From positions 1,488,001 through 1,552,000 of the forward strand of contig JACKJT010000001.1 of the NCBI GenBank assembly GCA_020637795.1: a DNA stretch of 64,000 nucleotides, written 5' to 3'. The translations under genes were made by a program, and so were the position numbers. Positions 25,557 through 34,860 of this stretch are shown one piece after another. Numbering within the stretch: position 1 is the stretch's first letter; the number at the start of each line of letters is the position of its first letter. The DNA comes from Hoeflea sp. (GTDB taxonomy: Bacteria; Pseudomonadota; Alphaproteobacteria; Rhizobiales; Rhizobiaceae). The notes below the pieces were generated by a model. The model was not told the DNA's origin. It searched no databases and worked only from the letters and a program-made list of their open reading frames with translations.

Positions 25557-26870
25557 TCAGTTGGGGCCGGATTGTGCAGCCTGCGGGTTTCGCGCCCGCC
25601 TCGAGCCAGCGCTCAAACCGGTTGTCACGCCCAGGATGCTGTCGCCGAGGCCGGTCCCGAAACGCCGGGATTGCGCATCGAATGTATCGCGCGCTTTCGG
25701 ATCGAGAATCGCGATCGGCGCGGATATCGCCATGCCTGCGGCGGAGCCCACCGTATTGGACACGGACATGGCCGTGGCGCCAAGTTCAGCGCCGAGACCA
25801 AGATCCTGTTCCGTGACCGCCTGCCCGTCGATCAGCCGCTGTCCCAGAAGTTTGACGACCTCCGGGCTTTCGGCGAACTTGGAATGATTGAGACTGTCGC
25901 CGACCTGCAAGGCGGACAGATCGAGAACCGTGATGCCGCCGCTTTCGAACTCGTCGCGGTAGACGGGGTTGGAGATGTCGATCTGGCCAAGCCGGTCGAC
26001 ATTGCCGGATATCCGGCGCGACAACGTCAGGGCCCGGTCATCCTTGGAGACAAAGACAGTGAATTTCGGCCGCTTCGGTCCCATGTCGGCCAATTGCTGG
26101 CGGAAGACATCAACATCCAGGTCCGGCGATGCGAGGATGACGTTGCCGATCTTGGAGGGCACGCCCTTGTTTCGGATCGCCATCTGGCGCAGCGATTCCA
26201 TTGTCAGCCAGGTGCCCATGGAATGGGCGAGGATGGTGATGTCCTTGATCTCCGGCTCATCGACAGCGCCGGTCAGAAGCGCCTCCAGCGCGGAACGGGA
26301 ATAGTTGGTGCTTTCCTTGTCATAGCCGTAATCGAACACAGAACCGCGCGACGGCCAGGTGAACATCACCGGGGCGGCGTCGGTGTTGCTGTCATAGGCG
26401 ATCTGGGCAAAGCGGTAGACGGCGCTTTCGTAGCGGGTGTTGAAGCCGTGCACGAAGATCAGCAGCCGCCCGGTCGATGATCTGTTGCGCTGATACCAGG
26501 CCTTCACACCTTCGACGGTGGAAAAGGGCTTTGCCGACAGCGTGGCAAACTCGCGCGACGGATTGGCCGGCAGCTTCTTCGGCCATTGCACCTCGCCGAC
26601 CTTGCGGTTGGCGTCCGGCGGGATCGAGATCACCAGTTCATTGAAGTCGATCGCATCGCCGCGCTCGCCGGTGTAGAGCAGGCCGGGATTTTCGGATGGC
26701 GCACGGGTGGTGGCGACCATGATCGAGACCGCTGTCGCATCCGCATACGTCTGGGCAATCGGCGACAACACCCCTTCCGGCGGGCTGGCGCAGCTCATCA
26801 GAAACGCTGCAAGCAGCAAGGAGCCGGCGCGCGCCGGTTGCCGCATGTTCGGGACCGGGAGTTTCATCAT
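25557..26870 (-). CDS. Alpha/beta hydrolase (DUF900) lipoprotein
   Basis: Putative outer-envelope esterase-like protein of 437 residues. The N-terminus carries a lipobox: LLLAAFLMSC near residues 15-24, preceded by basic residues, so it should be lipid-anchored. The DUF900 fold shows LIFVHGFNTRYESAVYRFAQI (oxyanion side), nucleophile elbow ILAHSMGTWLTMESL and a late FESGGITVLDLSAL region. The C-terminal 60 residues are variable and weakly conserved. ATG at 26870 was chosen just ahead of the signal peptide; a longer start at 26891 or 26948 is possible. Substrate unknown. Confidence 0.8.
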   Translation of the reverse strand: MMKLPVPNMRQPARAGSLLLAAFLMSCASPPEGVLSPIAQTYADATAVSIMVATTRAPSENPGLLYTGERGDAIDFNELVISIPPDANRKVGEVQWPKKLPANPSREFATLSAKPFSTVEGVKAWYQRNRSSTGRLLIFVHGFNTRYESAVYRFAQIAYDSNTDAAPVMFTWPSRGSVFDYGYDKESTNYSRSALEALLTGAVDEPEIKDITILAHSMGTWLTMESLRQMAIRNKGVPSKIGNVILASPDLDVDVFRQQLADMGPKRPKFTVFVSKDDRALTLSRRISGNVDRLGQIDISNPVYRDEFESGGITVLDLSALQVGDSLNHSKFAESPEVVKLLGQRLIDGQAVTEQDLGLGAELGATAMSVSNTVGSAAGMAISAPIAILDPKARDTFDAQSRRFGTGLGDSILGVTTGLSAGSRRARNPQAAQSGPN

Positions 26871-26956
26871 CTGCAGGCGCCATGCGGGCATAGAGTTTCC
26901 GTTCCCGTTCCATGGTGCGGCCGGATTCAGACCATGAGCCGCCGCCATCCCGCCGC

Positions 26957-27859
26957 TCAGACCATCAACAGCACAAGGATCCCCGCTACAATCAGGATGC
27001 AGCCGGCAATCTCGAGCTTGTTGACGTGTTCCTTGAAGACTAGCACCGACGAGGCGAATGTGAAAATCATTTCGACCTGCGCCAGAGCCTTGACCGCGGC
27101 CGCGGTTTGCAGCGTCATCGCCATGAACCAGCCGAACGAGGCGGTGGCGCCAACCAGACCGACCATCGCCGAGATTTTCCAGGCCGCGCGAACCCTCGCC
27201 AGTTCGCCCGGCGATTTCAATCCCATCCAGACCAGCATGATGATGGTCTGCAGCACGATCGCCACAAGCAGGGTGACGGCGGCCTGCATCATGAAATTGG
27301 GTCCGTCGAGCGACAGCGAGGCTGCACGGTAGCCGACGGCCGCGATCCCGAAGACCGTTCCCGACGCCAGGCCGAGGGCCGCCGTTCGGGAGAACACCGA
27401 GCGCAGCAATGCCGATGCGCCCGAGGCCGAACGGGCGACCGAAATCAGCACCACGCCGACCAGGCTGATGGCGATGGCAACCAGCGTTCCGGTGCTGACC
27501 CGGTCACCCAGAAAGACCAGTCCGAAGAGTGCGGCCTGCGCCGGTTCGGTGCGCGAATAGGCCGTGCCCACCGTGAAATTGCGGTGGCTGAACATCTGGA
27601 TCAGCAACGCCTGTGCGGTGATCTGGGCCAGTGCCGCAAGGACAACCCATCCGAAAAACGGAAGATTGGGTCTGGGCAACGGATATCCGATGCCAAAGGC
27701 AAGCAGCGCCACGAAGGCGAGCGCGAACGGGACCCCGAAGCCGAAGCGGACAAAGGTCGCGCCGCTGGTGCCCATCACGCCCTTGAGGTGCTTCTGCAGC
27801 ACAGAGCGGATGTTCTGCAGGAACGCCGCGGCAATGGTTATGAGAACCCAGGTTTCCAT
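26957..27859 (-). CDS. EamA/DMT family transporter
   Basis: Inner membrane transporter of 300 residues with about ten hydrophobic helices arranged as two EamA repeats. Landmarks are METWVLITIAAAFLQNIRSV at the start, TAYSRTEPAQAALFGLVFLG closing the first repeat and VKALAQVEMIFTFASSVLVF in the second. DMT members export or import small metabolites; no substrate is evident. The start METW at 27859 is chosen because the upstream residues are basic and non-membrane-like. Confidence 0.85.
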   Translation of the reverse strand: METWVLITIAAAFLQNIRSVLQKHLKGVMGTSGATFVRFGFGVPFALAFVALLAFGIGYPLPRPNLPFFGWVVLAALAQITAQALLIQMFSHRNFTVGTAYSRTEPAQAALFGLVFLGDRVSTGTLVAIAISLVGVVLISVARSASGASALLRSVFSRTAALGLASGTVFGIAAVGYRAASLSLDGPNFMMQAAVTLLVAIVLQTIIMLVWMGLKSPGELARVRAAWKISAMVGLVGATASFGWFMAMTLQTAAAVKALAQVEMIFTFASSVLVFKEHVNKLEIAGCILIVAGILVLLMV

Positions 27860-28015
27860 CTTGATGCGGCAGGTCCAGTTTCTGGGATCAGACACGACAC
27901 GTCCTGCCTTCCTGGCTCTCAAAGCCGGGCCGGCCGAAACAAGATCAACGGTCTAGCAGCCCGGAACGCGGCGCGACAAGCCTCGTGAAGGCCAAATCCG
28001 GTGACGAGAGCCACG

Positions 28016-28831
28016 CTAGGCCGCGCGGGTCGCCTTGTCGTCCATGACCACGCGATTGCGCCCGCCGCGCTTGGCCAGGTACAGCTGGCTGTCAGCCTGG
28101 CGCATGATTTCCTTGGAACGCGACTGCGGTCCGAAGGCCGTCCCGCCAATGCTGACCGTGACCTTGAGCGGGCTGCCGTCTGCGGTGGAAAGAGAGATCT
28201 TCTCGACATTGGCGCGAACGCGCTCGGCGATCAGCGCCGCGTCTTCTGCGCTGGAGCCGCGAAGGATGATGGCAAACTCCTCGCCGCCAATACGGGCGCC
28301 GAGATCACTGGCCCTGATCGAGCCGGCGATCGCCTGCCCGACGGCCAGCAAGGCGCGGTCTCCCGCGTCGTGGCCATGCAGATCGTTGATCTGCTTGAAA
28401 TGATCGGCGTCGATCATCAGCAGGAAGCCCGAGTCCGACTGGCGCTTGAGTTCCGACAGGTGGGCAAGAAACCGTTCGCGGTTGGCAAGCCCGGTCATCG
28501 CGTCGTGACTTGCCCGATGCTCGAGATCCTCGTGTGCAGCCTTCAGCCTGGTGTGAATTTCGGACAGGTTGCGGTGCGCTTCGCCCAGCGCCCTGTGCGC
28601 GGCCTGGAGCTCCAGGGTCTGCCGGCAAAACACGTAGGTTGCCGGAGGGGTTACCAGCAGCGGGCAGAAGCCGGCAATGGCAAGCGCCAGGGTCATGGCC
28701 CCCGTCTGGCCGGTCAACACCATGATGAGAGCGGTTATCGACAGGGACAGAACAACAGAACCGGCGGTGAGCAGGGCCATCTTTCTGAACAGGGCAAGGG
28801 AAATCGTCGGCGGCTTGCCGGTAGGCTGCAT
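28016..28831 (-). CDS. Membrane-anchored diguanylate cyclase (GGDEF)
   Basis: Protein of 271 residues. Two N-terminal membrane helices (MALLTAGSVVLSLSITALIM and MTLALAIAGFCPLLVTPPAT) are followed by a coiled linker and one GGDEF domain. The active-site motif is GGEEF, with an upstream RxxD inhibitory site five residues before it (RASDLGARIGGEEF), so product inhibition is expected. It should make cyclic di-GMP from GTP. AGGAAGTG lies 5-12 bases before the ATG chosen. No EAL domain is present. Confidence 0.9.
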   Translation of the reverse strand: MQPTGKPPTISLALFRKMALLTAGSVVLSLSITALIMVLTGQTGAMTLALAIAGFCPLLVTPPATYVFCRQTLELQAAHRALGEAHRNLSEIHTRLKAAHEDLEHRASHDAMTGLANRERFLAHLSELKRQSDSGFLLMIDADHFKQINDLHGHDAGDRALLAVGQAIAGSIRASDLGARIGGEEFAIILRGSSAEDAALIAERVRANVEKISLSTADGSPLKVTVSIGGTAFGPQSRSKEIMRQADSQLYLAKRGGRNRVVMDDKATRAA

Positions 28832-28981
28832 GGATCGCACTTCCTGGTGTTGTGACGCGCGATGCATCGCAGGATAGTTTTGACAGCGGGTGTACAGAGT
28901 AGGTAAATCTGCTGTTTACAATTGAGGTCGATGTTCCAGATTGAACCATATCGACCTCTCCAGGACAGGATTGAAGTTTTC

Positions 28982-29689
28982 ATGCCCCATAAATCGGCCC
29001 TGCCCGATCCCCAGGCCTTTGCCCATGTCAGCGAATGGGTGTTCGATCTCGACAACACGCTCTATCCGCGTCACATCGACCTGTTCTCCCAGATCGACAA
29101 GAAAATGACGGAGTATGTCCGCAATCTTCTCGGCCTCGATCACGAGGCCGCACGCGGAATCCAGAAGAAATATTACCGCGAGCACGGCACCACGTTGCAG
29201 GGCCTGATGCTGCATCACGGCATCGATCCGAACGATTTCCTCGAGAAGGTGCACGACATCGACTATTCGTGGATCAAGCCGGATCCGGCGCTGGGCGAGG
29301 CGATCAAGGCGCTGCCGGGCCGTAAGTTCATCTTCACCAACGGCGACACGCCGCATGCCGAGAGGACGGCGCGGGCGTTGGGGATTCTCGATCATTTCGA
29401 CGATATCTTCGATATCATCGCCGCGGACCTCTTGCCCAAGCCGGCGCCTGAAACCTATGACCGGTTTCTCTCCAGGCACGGCGTTCACAAGGACAAGGCG
29501 GCGATGTTCGAGGACCTGCCGCGCAATCTGCTGGCGCCGCATGCGCTCGGCATGCGGACGGTGCTGATCGTGCCCAACAACCTGGATGTGGTGCTGGACG
29601 AGGTCTGGGAACACGAGGGCAAGGACGGCGCGCATATCGATCATGTCACCGACGACCTTGCAGACTTCCTGAACCGCATCGTTTCCTGA
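28982..29689 (+). CDS. HAD-family pyrimidine 5'-nucleotidase-like hydrolase
   Basis: HAD phosphatase of 235 residues in the SDT1/pyrimidine 5'-nucleotidase group. Motif I is WVFDLDNTLYPRHIDLF near residue 20, motif II FTNGDTPHAERTA, motif III lysine KPAPETYDRF and motif IV MFEDLPRNLLAPHALGM. Members remove phosphate from pyrimidine nucleotides or vitamin precursors. An upstream ATG at 28931 is also in frame, but the one at 28982 gives the usual N-terminus. It is close to dapD, a frequent rhizobial arrangement. Confidence 0.88.
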   Translation: MPHKSALPDPQAFAHVSEWVFDLDNTLYPRHIDLFSQIDKKMTEYVRNLLGLDHEAARGIQKKYYREHGTTLQGLMLHHGIDPNDFLEKVHDIDYSWIKPDPALGEAIKALPGRKFIFTNGDTPHAERTARALGILDHFDDIFDIIAADLLPKPAPETYDRFLSRHGVHKDKAAMFEDLPRNLLAPHALGMRTVLIVPNNLDVVLDEVWEHEGKDGAHIDHVTDDLADFLNRIVS

Positions 29690-29830
29690 AGAGGCCAATC
29701 CGGCGAAATCGGAACAGATCCCTTCCTTTCCAAAGTTTAATCTACATTACAGGGCTTTAAGTGGTGATTGGCGGCAGCAGCGGCCACATTGGGGTGGAAG
29801 GCAACGCAACCCCGACAAAGGACACCGCTC

Positions 29831-30457
29831 ATGAAAAAGACAATTCTCGCCACACTCGCCGCCGCCCTGATCGCCTCGACCGCAGCGCCGGCGCTGGCCG
29901 CACAGGGAGCTGGACAAGGCAAGGGTGACGGCCCGCGCCATGGACCGCGGATCGAACGCCTGATGGAACGCTTTGACGCCGACCGCGACGGCACCGTTCT
30001 GCTCGAGGAAGTTTCGGCGCATCGCCTGGCGATGTTCGAAAGCGCCGACACCGACAAGAACGGTTCGCTGAGCAAGGATGAGCTCAAGGCCTTCGGTGAC
30101 ATGCGCAAGGAGATGCGCCAGCAGAACCGCGAAGAGCGCCGCGCCGAGCGCCAGGGCAAGATGGACGGCCAGCGCATGGGCAAGCATGGCGACCGTGACG
30201 GCCGGATGGCCGGCAAGCAGGACGGCATGCGTAACGGCGAAGGCCGGGGTGACGGTTGGGGCAAAGGCCGGGGTGAAGGCCGCGGCGATCATCGCGGCGG
30301 ACCGCGCATGGAGCGGCTGGATACCGACAAGAACGGTGAAATCAGCCTGGAGGAATTCACCTCGCTTGACGCCAGGATGTTCGAGCGCTTCGACCGCAAC
30401 GGCGACAAGAAGATCGATATCACCGACTTCTACCGCGATCGCGCCGACAACAACTGA
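29831..30457 (+). CDS. Exported EF-hand protein
   Basis: Calcium-binding-type secreted protein of 208 residues. A signal peptide ends ALA-A near residue 23. Four EF loops are visible: residues 49-60 (DADRDGTVLLEE), 73-84 (DTDKNGSLSKDE), 164-175 and 188-199. A central stretch of about 70 residues is highly charged and rich in R, G, K, D and M with no hydrophobic core. The ATG is preceded by GACAAAGGACACC. A strong terminator follows. The partner is not known; similar proteins are common in the proteobacterial periplasm. Confidence 0.9.
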   Translation: MKKTILATLAAALIASTAAPALAAQGAGQGKGDGPRHGPRIERLMERFDADRDGTVLLEEVSAHRLAMFESADTDKNGSLSKDELKAFGDMRKEMRQQNREERRAERQGKMDGQRMGKHGDRDGRMAGKQDGMRNGEGRGDGWGKGRGEGRGDHRGGPRMERLDTDKNGEISLEEFTSLDARMFERFDRNGDKKIDITDFYRDRADNN

Positions 30458-30493
30458 TCCTGCCGGATCGCCCCCCGTCGCCCACATCAGAAG

Positions 30494-30525
30494 CCAGGCC
30501 GGATTCGCTTCCGGCCTGGTTTTTT
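30494..30525 (+). terminator. Rho-independent terminator of the EF-hand gene
   Basis: CCAGGCCGG and CCGGCCTGG form a perfect 9-bp stem with an 8-base loop, followed by TTTTTT. The last bases of the convergent LOG gene lie inside the T-tract. Confidence 0.9.
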
Positions 30526-31378
30526 ACGGGGCGGCGGTGATGCCGTAGTGAGCGGCGATGACCGACCAGGCTTCGTCGGCAGTATCGACGAAATTGAGCA
30601 GATCAAGGTCACCCGGGGAAATGGTGCCGAAATCGGCCAGCGCCTGAAAATCCACGATCGAATTCCAGAATTCCGAACCGAACAGGATCAGCGGCACATG
30701 TTCCATGCGGCCGGTCTGGATCAGGGTCAGCGATTCGAACAGCTCGTCCATGGTGCCAAATCCGCCGGGGAAAATGGTGACGGCCTTGGCGCGCATCAGG
30801 AAATGCATCTTGCGGATGGCGAAGTAGTGGAAGTTCAGGCTGAACTCGGGCGTCACGTATTCATTCGGGGCCTGCTCGTGCGGCAACACGACATTGAGGC
30901 CGATCGAGGCCGCGCCAACATCATGAGCGCCCCGGTTCCCCGCCTCCATCACGCCCGGACCGCCGCCGGTGCAGATCACGAATTCCTGGCCCCGGGTCGC
31001 CAGGGAATGGGTCGAGCACAGCCGGGCGAAGGCGCGGGCCTCGTCATAGTAGCGGGATGCGGCGGTGAGGTTTTTCGCCTGGATCTCGTTCTTGGCGGCC
31101 CAGGGCTCCCGGCCGGGTTCGGGAATGCGTGCGCCGCCGAACATCACCACGGTGGAGCGGATCCCCGCCTCCATCAGAATCATTTCCGGTTTGAGCAGCT
31201 CCAGCTGCAGGCGCACCGGCCGGAGTTCCTCGCGGCACAGGAAATCATCGTCGGCATAGGCCAGCCGGTAGGACGGGGACGTGCTTTGCGGGGTTTTGGG
31301 CTGACGGTCGGCACGGAGCTTGTCCTGACGGCTGTCGGCAAGCGGATCCCAGACCTGATTTGTGCGATTGGCATTCAT
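30524..31378 (-). CDS. LOG family (TIGR00730) phosphoribohydrolase-like protein
   Basis: Rossmann-fold protein of 284 residues. LOG signature motifs are present: GGGPGVMEAGNRGA near residue 140 and PGGFGTMDELFE near residue 205. Plant and bacterial LOG enzymes hydrolyse nucleoside 5'-monophosphates, and the annotation 'lysine decarboxylase' for this family is wrong. The long N-terminal region of about 70 residues, which includes LAYADDDFLCREELRPVRL, is typical of a longer LOG subclass. It is convergent with the EF-hand gene and divergent from dapD. Confidence 0.88.
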   Translation of the reverse strand: MNANRTNQVWDPLADSRQDKLRADRQPKTPQSTSPSYRLAYADDDFLCREELRPVRLQLELLKPEMILMEAGIRSTVVMFGGARIPEPGREPWAAKNEIQAKNLTAASRYYDEARAFARLCSTHSLATRGQEFVICTGGGPGVMEAGNRGAHDVGAASIGLNVVLPHEQAPNEYVTPEFSLNFHYFAIRKMHFLMRAKAVTIFPGGFGTMDELFESLTLIQTGRMEHVPLILFGSEFWNSIVDFQALADFGTISPGDLDLLNFVDTADEAWSVIAAHYGITAAP

Positions 31379-31525
31379 CTACATTTCCCCGTTTGGCGCA
31401 GGCGGTCGGACCGGAATTGACCCCGCGCCCAGCCTCGCTTAGGAGAAGTGCGACGGCGCTGGCGGCCCGGCTTGATATCGCCATGACCGAACAGACTAGA
31501 CGTTGAACCTTAAGGAATCGCCACG

Positions 31526-32380
31526 ATGAAACATGATTTGGCCGCCCTCGCCAGCACGATCGAAACTGCATTCGACAACCGCGATGCCGTCTCCACCTCA
31601 ACCCGCGGAGAAATCCGTGATGCGGTTGAAACGGCGCTCAATCTGCTCGATCTCGGAGAAGCCCGCGTGGCGACGCGCGGCGACGACGGCACATGGACCG
31701 TCAACCAGTGGCTCAAGAAGGCGGTGCTCCTGTCGTTCCGGCTGAACCCGATGGAAGTGATCAAGGGCGGTCCTGGAGACGCGGTCTGGTGGGACAAGGT
31801 GCCATCGAAATTCGAAGGCTGGAGCGCCAACGAATTCGAACGCGCCGGTTTCCGCGCTGTTCCCGGCTCGATCGTCCGCCGCGGTTCGTTCATCGGCAAG
31901 AACGTCGTGCTGATGCCGTCCTTCGTCAATCTCGGCGCCTATGTCGATGAAGGCAGCATGGTCGACGGCTGGGCGACGGTCGGCTCCTGCGCCCAGATCG
32001 GCAAGAACGTACACCTTTCCGGCGGCGTCGGCATCGGCGGCGTGCTGGAACCGCTGCAGGCAGGCCCGACCATCATCGAGGACAACTGCTTCATCGGCGC
32101 CCGGTCGGAGGTGGTCGAAGGCTGCATCGTCCGCGAAGGGTCGGTGCTCGGCATGGGTGTCTACATCGGCAAGTCGACCAGGATCGTCAACCGGATGACC
32201 GGCGAGATCAGCTATGGCGAAGTGCCCCCCTATTCGGTCGTTGTCGCCGGGTCGATGCCATCGTCGGTTACCATGGGCAACGGCGCAGCGGCGCCGAACC
32301 TCTATTGCGCGGTGATCGTCAAGACCGTCGACGCGCAGACCCGGTCGAAGACCGGCATCAACGAACTGCTCAGGGACTAG
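31526..32380 (+). CDS. dapD: 2,3,4,5-tetrahydropyridine-2,6-dicarboxylate N-succinyltransferase
   Basis: Lysine and diaminopimelate pathway enzyme of 284 residues that uses succinyl-CoA. The N-terminal helical domain is followed by a left-handed parallel beta helix of hexapeptide repeats (about residues 110-240), with SIVRRGSFIGKNVVLMPSFV, GAYVDEGSMVDGWATVGSCA and VGIGGVLEPLQAGPTIIEDN. The C-terminal end KTGINELLRD is typical. It makes lysine and the peptidoglycan cross-link amino acid. It opens a run with DUF805, a membrane protein, dapE and another membrane protein. Confidence 0.97.
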   Translation: MKHDLAALASTIETAFDNRDAVSTSTRGEIRDAVETALNLLDLGEARVATRGDDGTWTVNQWLKKAVLLSFRLNPMEVIKGGPGDAVWWDKVPSKFEGWSANEFERAGFRAVPGSIVRRGSFIGKNVVLMPSFVNLGAYVDEGSMVDGWATVGSCAQIGKNVHLSGGVGIGGVLEPLQAGPTIIEDNCFIGARSEVVEGCIVREGSVLGMGVYIGKSTRIVNRMTGEISYGEVPPYSVVVAGSMPSSVTMGNGAAAPNLYCAVIVKTVDAQTRSKTGINELLRD

Positions 32381-32386
32381 AACCGC

Positions 32387-32767
32387 ATGGCGCGGCGGCC
32401 CGGCTCCGGCATGCGCTGGCTTCTGTTCAGCGTTTCCGGTCGGCTGTCGCGCCGGACCTATGCCTGGGCCCTGCTGTTCTGGATGGCGGTGGTGTCTGTC
32501 CCGGTGTCGGCCGCGGTCGGTGCCGAACCCGACAGCAGTGCCATGACCATGGCCGGTTTCGGTATCATCCTGACCGTTCTGGCGGCTACTTGGTCGATCG
32601 CGGTGATGAGCATCAAGCGCCTGCATGATGCCGGCCTGCCCGGCATTCTGGTGGGAGTCCTGGTCATTCCCGCCGCGTCCTTCTTCATGCTGCTGATCAT
32701 CATGCTGTGGCCGCCCACCAAAGGCCCGAACAAGCACGGACCGGCGCCTGACCAGCCGGGATACTAA
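32387..32767 (+). CDS. DUF805 family small membrane protein
   Basis: Membrane protein of 126 residues. It has the DUF805 pattern FSVSGRLSRRTYAWALLFWM at the start, three hydrophobic segments, and the conserved RLHDAGLPG motif before the last one. It ends in a short PPTKGPNKHGPAP tail that matches the family. Role unknown. It is placed 6 bp after dapD in the same direction. Confidence 0.85.
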   Translation: MARRPGSGMRWLLFSVSGRLSRRTYAWALLFWMAVVSVPVSAAVGAEPDSSAMTMAGFGIILTVLAATWSIAVMSIKRLHDAGLPGILVGVLVIPAASFFMLLIIMLWPPTKGPNKHGPAPDQPGY

Positions 32768-32924
32768 GAAAGCCGCGGTCGCCAAGAGCATTCAACGAGA
32801 CAGGACGGCCGTGGCCGCGGATTCGTTTTTTGCTTCTCTAATCCGCTTCCGCAATTTAGGTTGAGGTCCACCCGCTGGTTCGCCCGAACCGCGTCATCCG
32901 TCGATCCCCAACCCGCCCCGGCCC

Positions 32925-33653
32925 ATGCCCTACCGCAAGCTTGACCCCGCCCGCATCATCGACACCGCGAAGATCCTTTCGGCGCGCGTGGCGGAACGGT
33001 TTCCGGACTCCGGCCTGAGCAAGATCGCCGCGGAGATGGTCAACCTTGCCCGGGACACCGAGAAGACCGCCGCCGAGCTGGAACAGCCGATCTGGTGGCT
33101 GCGCGCCATGGTGTTTTTGGTCGTGGGCGCCGGCATGCTGGTGTTCATCTTTGTCGGCACCTTCCTGTCGTTCGACCGGATGAGCAGCACCGCCTTCGAT
33201 CTCGTCCAGGGGATCGAAGCGGCGATCAACATGATCGTGCTGCTGGGGCTGGGCATGTTCACACTGGTCAATCTGGAGGAGCGCTTCAAGCGCCGCCGCG
33301 TGCTGAAAAGCCTGCACGGATTGCGCTCCATCATTCATGTCATCGACATGCATCAGCTGACCAAGGATCCGGTGGTGTTCTCCCGAGATTTCAAGCCGAC
33401 CGCCAGTTCGCCCAAGCGGGTGATGGGCGCGCCGGATCTGAAGCGGTATCTGGATTATTGCTCCGAACTGCTGTCGCTGAGCGGCAAGCTGGCTGCGTTG
33501 CACGCCCAATCGGTCAATGATAGGGACGTCGTCGAGGCAGTGAACGACATCGAAAACCTGGCCGCCAACCTGTCGCGCAAGATCTGGCAAAAGATCGCCA
33601 TGATCGACGAAGGCGGACCTCGCCGCGGCAGCAGAACCGGAAACATCGCATGA
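32925..33653 (+). CDS. Conserved membrane protein of unknown function
   Basis: Protein of 242 residues that I do not recognise. It has a soluble N-terminal helical part (about 1-55), two membrane segments (LRAMVFLVVGAGMLVFIFV and AINMIVLLGLGMFTLVNLEE), then a basic cytoplasmic C-terminal region with KYLDYCSELLSLSGKLAALH-like helices. Its stop overlaps the dapE start by 4 bases. Similar neighbours occur near dapE in Rhizobiales, but no function can be given. Confidence 0.75.
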   Translation: MPYRKLDPARIIDTAKILSARVAERFPDSGLSKIAAEMVNLARDTEKTAAELEQPIWWLRAMVFLVVGAGMLVFIFVGTFLSFDRMSSTAFDLVQGIEAAINMIVLLGLGMFTLVNLEERFKRRRVLKSLHGLRSIIHVIDMHQLTKDPVVFSRDFKPTASSPKRVMGAPDLKRYLDYCSELLSLSGKLAALHAQSVNDRDVVEAVNDIENLAANLSRKIWQKIAMIDEGGPRRGSRTGNIA

Positions 33654-34858
33654 ACCTTACCGATCCGACACAGACACTTGCCGCGCTGATCCGCTGTCCT
33701 TCCGTAACCCCCGAAGAGGGCGGCGCCCTGACGGCGCTTGCCGAAATGCTGAGCCAACTCGGCTTTGCCAACGACCGCGTGACCTTCTCCGACGAGGGCA
33801 CGCCGGATGTGGAAAATCTCTACTCCCGGCTGGGGTCCGGCGGCCCGCACCTGATGTTTGCCGGGCACACCGACGTGGTGCCGGTGGGCGACGAGGCCGC
33901 CTGGACGCAAGGGCCGTTCGGCGCCGAGATCGTGGGTGGCGAGATGTATGGCCGCGGCGCGGTCGACATGAAGGGCGGCATCGCCTGTTTCGTCTCCGCC
34001 CTGGCGCGGCTGATCGAACGTCGCGGCGCACCCGAAGGTTCGGTGTCGCTGCTGATCACCGGCGACGAGGAAGGCCCGTCGATCAACGGCACCGAGAAGC
34101 TTCTCGCCTATGCGAAGGCAAAGGGAGAGCGCTGGGATGCGGCGGTGGTCGGCGAACCGACCAATCCGGACCAGATGGGCGACATGATCAAGATCGGACG
34201 GCGCGGTTCGCTCTCGGGCACGCTGAAGGTCGAGGGCGTGCAGGGCCATGTCGCCTATCCGCATCTTGCCGACAATCCGCTGCGCGGGCTGGTCGCGCTT
34301 GCCGGCGCGTTGCTGGATCCGCCGCTCGATGCCGGCAACGAACGTTTTCCGCCGTCCAATCTCGAAATCACCAGCATCGATACCGGCAACGTGGCGACCA
34401 ACGTCATCCCGGCGCGCACGACCGCCCGCTTCAACATCCGCTTCAACGACTTGTGGACCGCAGAAACCCTGGCGGACGAGTTGCGCTCCCGGCTGGAACG
34501 GGCGGCCGGTGACTCTGGACTGCGGCCGGGGCGCGGCCCGGCGCGTTACAGCGTGGAATTTGACGCGCGCTCCTCACCCTCCTTCCTGACACGGGACACC
34601 GCGCTGATCGATGCGCTGTCGGAAGCGGTCTTCGAGGCAACCGGGAAAACACCGGCGCTGTCGACCACCGGCGGCACCTCAGACGCACGCTTCATCAAGG
34701 ATTACTGCCCGGTCGTCGAGTTCGGCCTCGTCGGCAAGACCATGCACATGGTCGACGAGCGGGTTGCGCTCAGCGACCTGGAAAGCCTGACCGGCATCTA
34801 CGAGCTGTTCCTCGAGCGCTGGTTCGAGCGCCGGGCTTCCGGCACGGAGGCGGGCTGA
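33650..34858 (+). CDS. dapE: Succinyl-diaminopimelate desuccinylase
   Basis: Zn-dependent M20 hydrolase of 402 residues, acting two steps after DapD in lysine synthesis. Metal and catalytic motifs are FAGHTDVVPVG (His), GRGAVDMKGG (Asp), the general base in LLITGDEEGPSINGTEK, and GGTSDARF plus HMVDERV near the end. The ATG overlaps the stop of the upstream gene. It is separated from dapD by two membrane-protein genes in one direction, probably one operon. Confidence 0.96.
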   Translation: MNLTDPTQTLAALIRCPSVTPEEGGALTALAEMLSQLGFANDRVTFSDEGTPDVENLYSRLGSGGPHLMFAGHTDVVPVGDEAAWTQGPFGAEIVGGEMYGRGAVDMKGGIACFVSALARLIERRGAPEGSVSLLITGDEEGPSINGTEKLLAYAKAKGERWDAAVVGEPTNPDQMGDMIKIGRRGSLSGTLKVEGVQGHVAYPHLADNPLRGLVALAGALLDPPLDAGNERFPPSNLEITSIDTGNVATNVIPARTTARFNIRFNDLWTAETLADELRSRLERAAGDSGLRPGRGPARYSVEFDARSSPSFLTRDTALIDALSEAVFEATGKTPALSTTGGTSDARFIKDYCPVVEFGLVGKTMHMVDERVALSDLESLTGIYELFLERWFERRASGTEAG

Positions 34859-34860
34859 TC

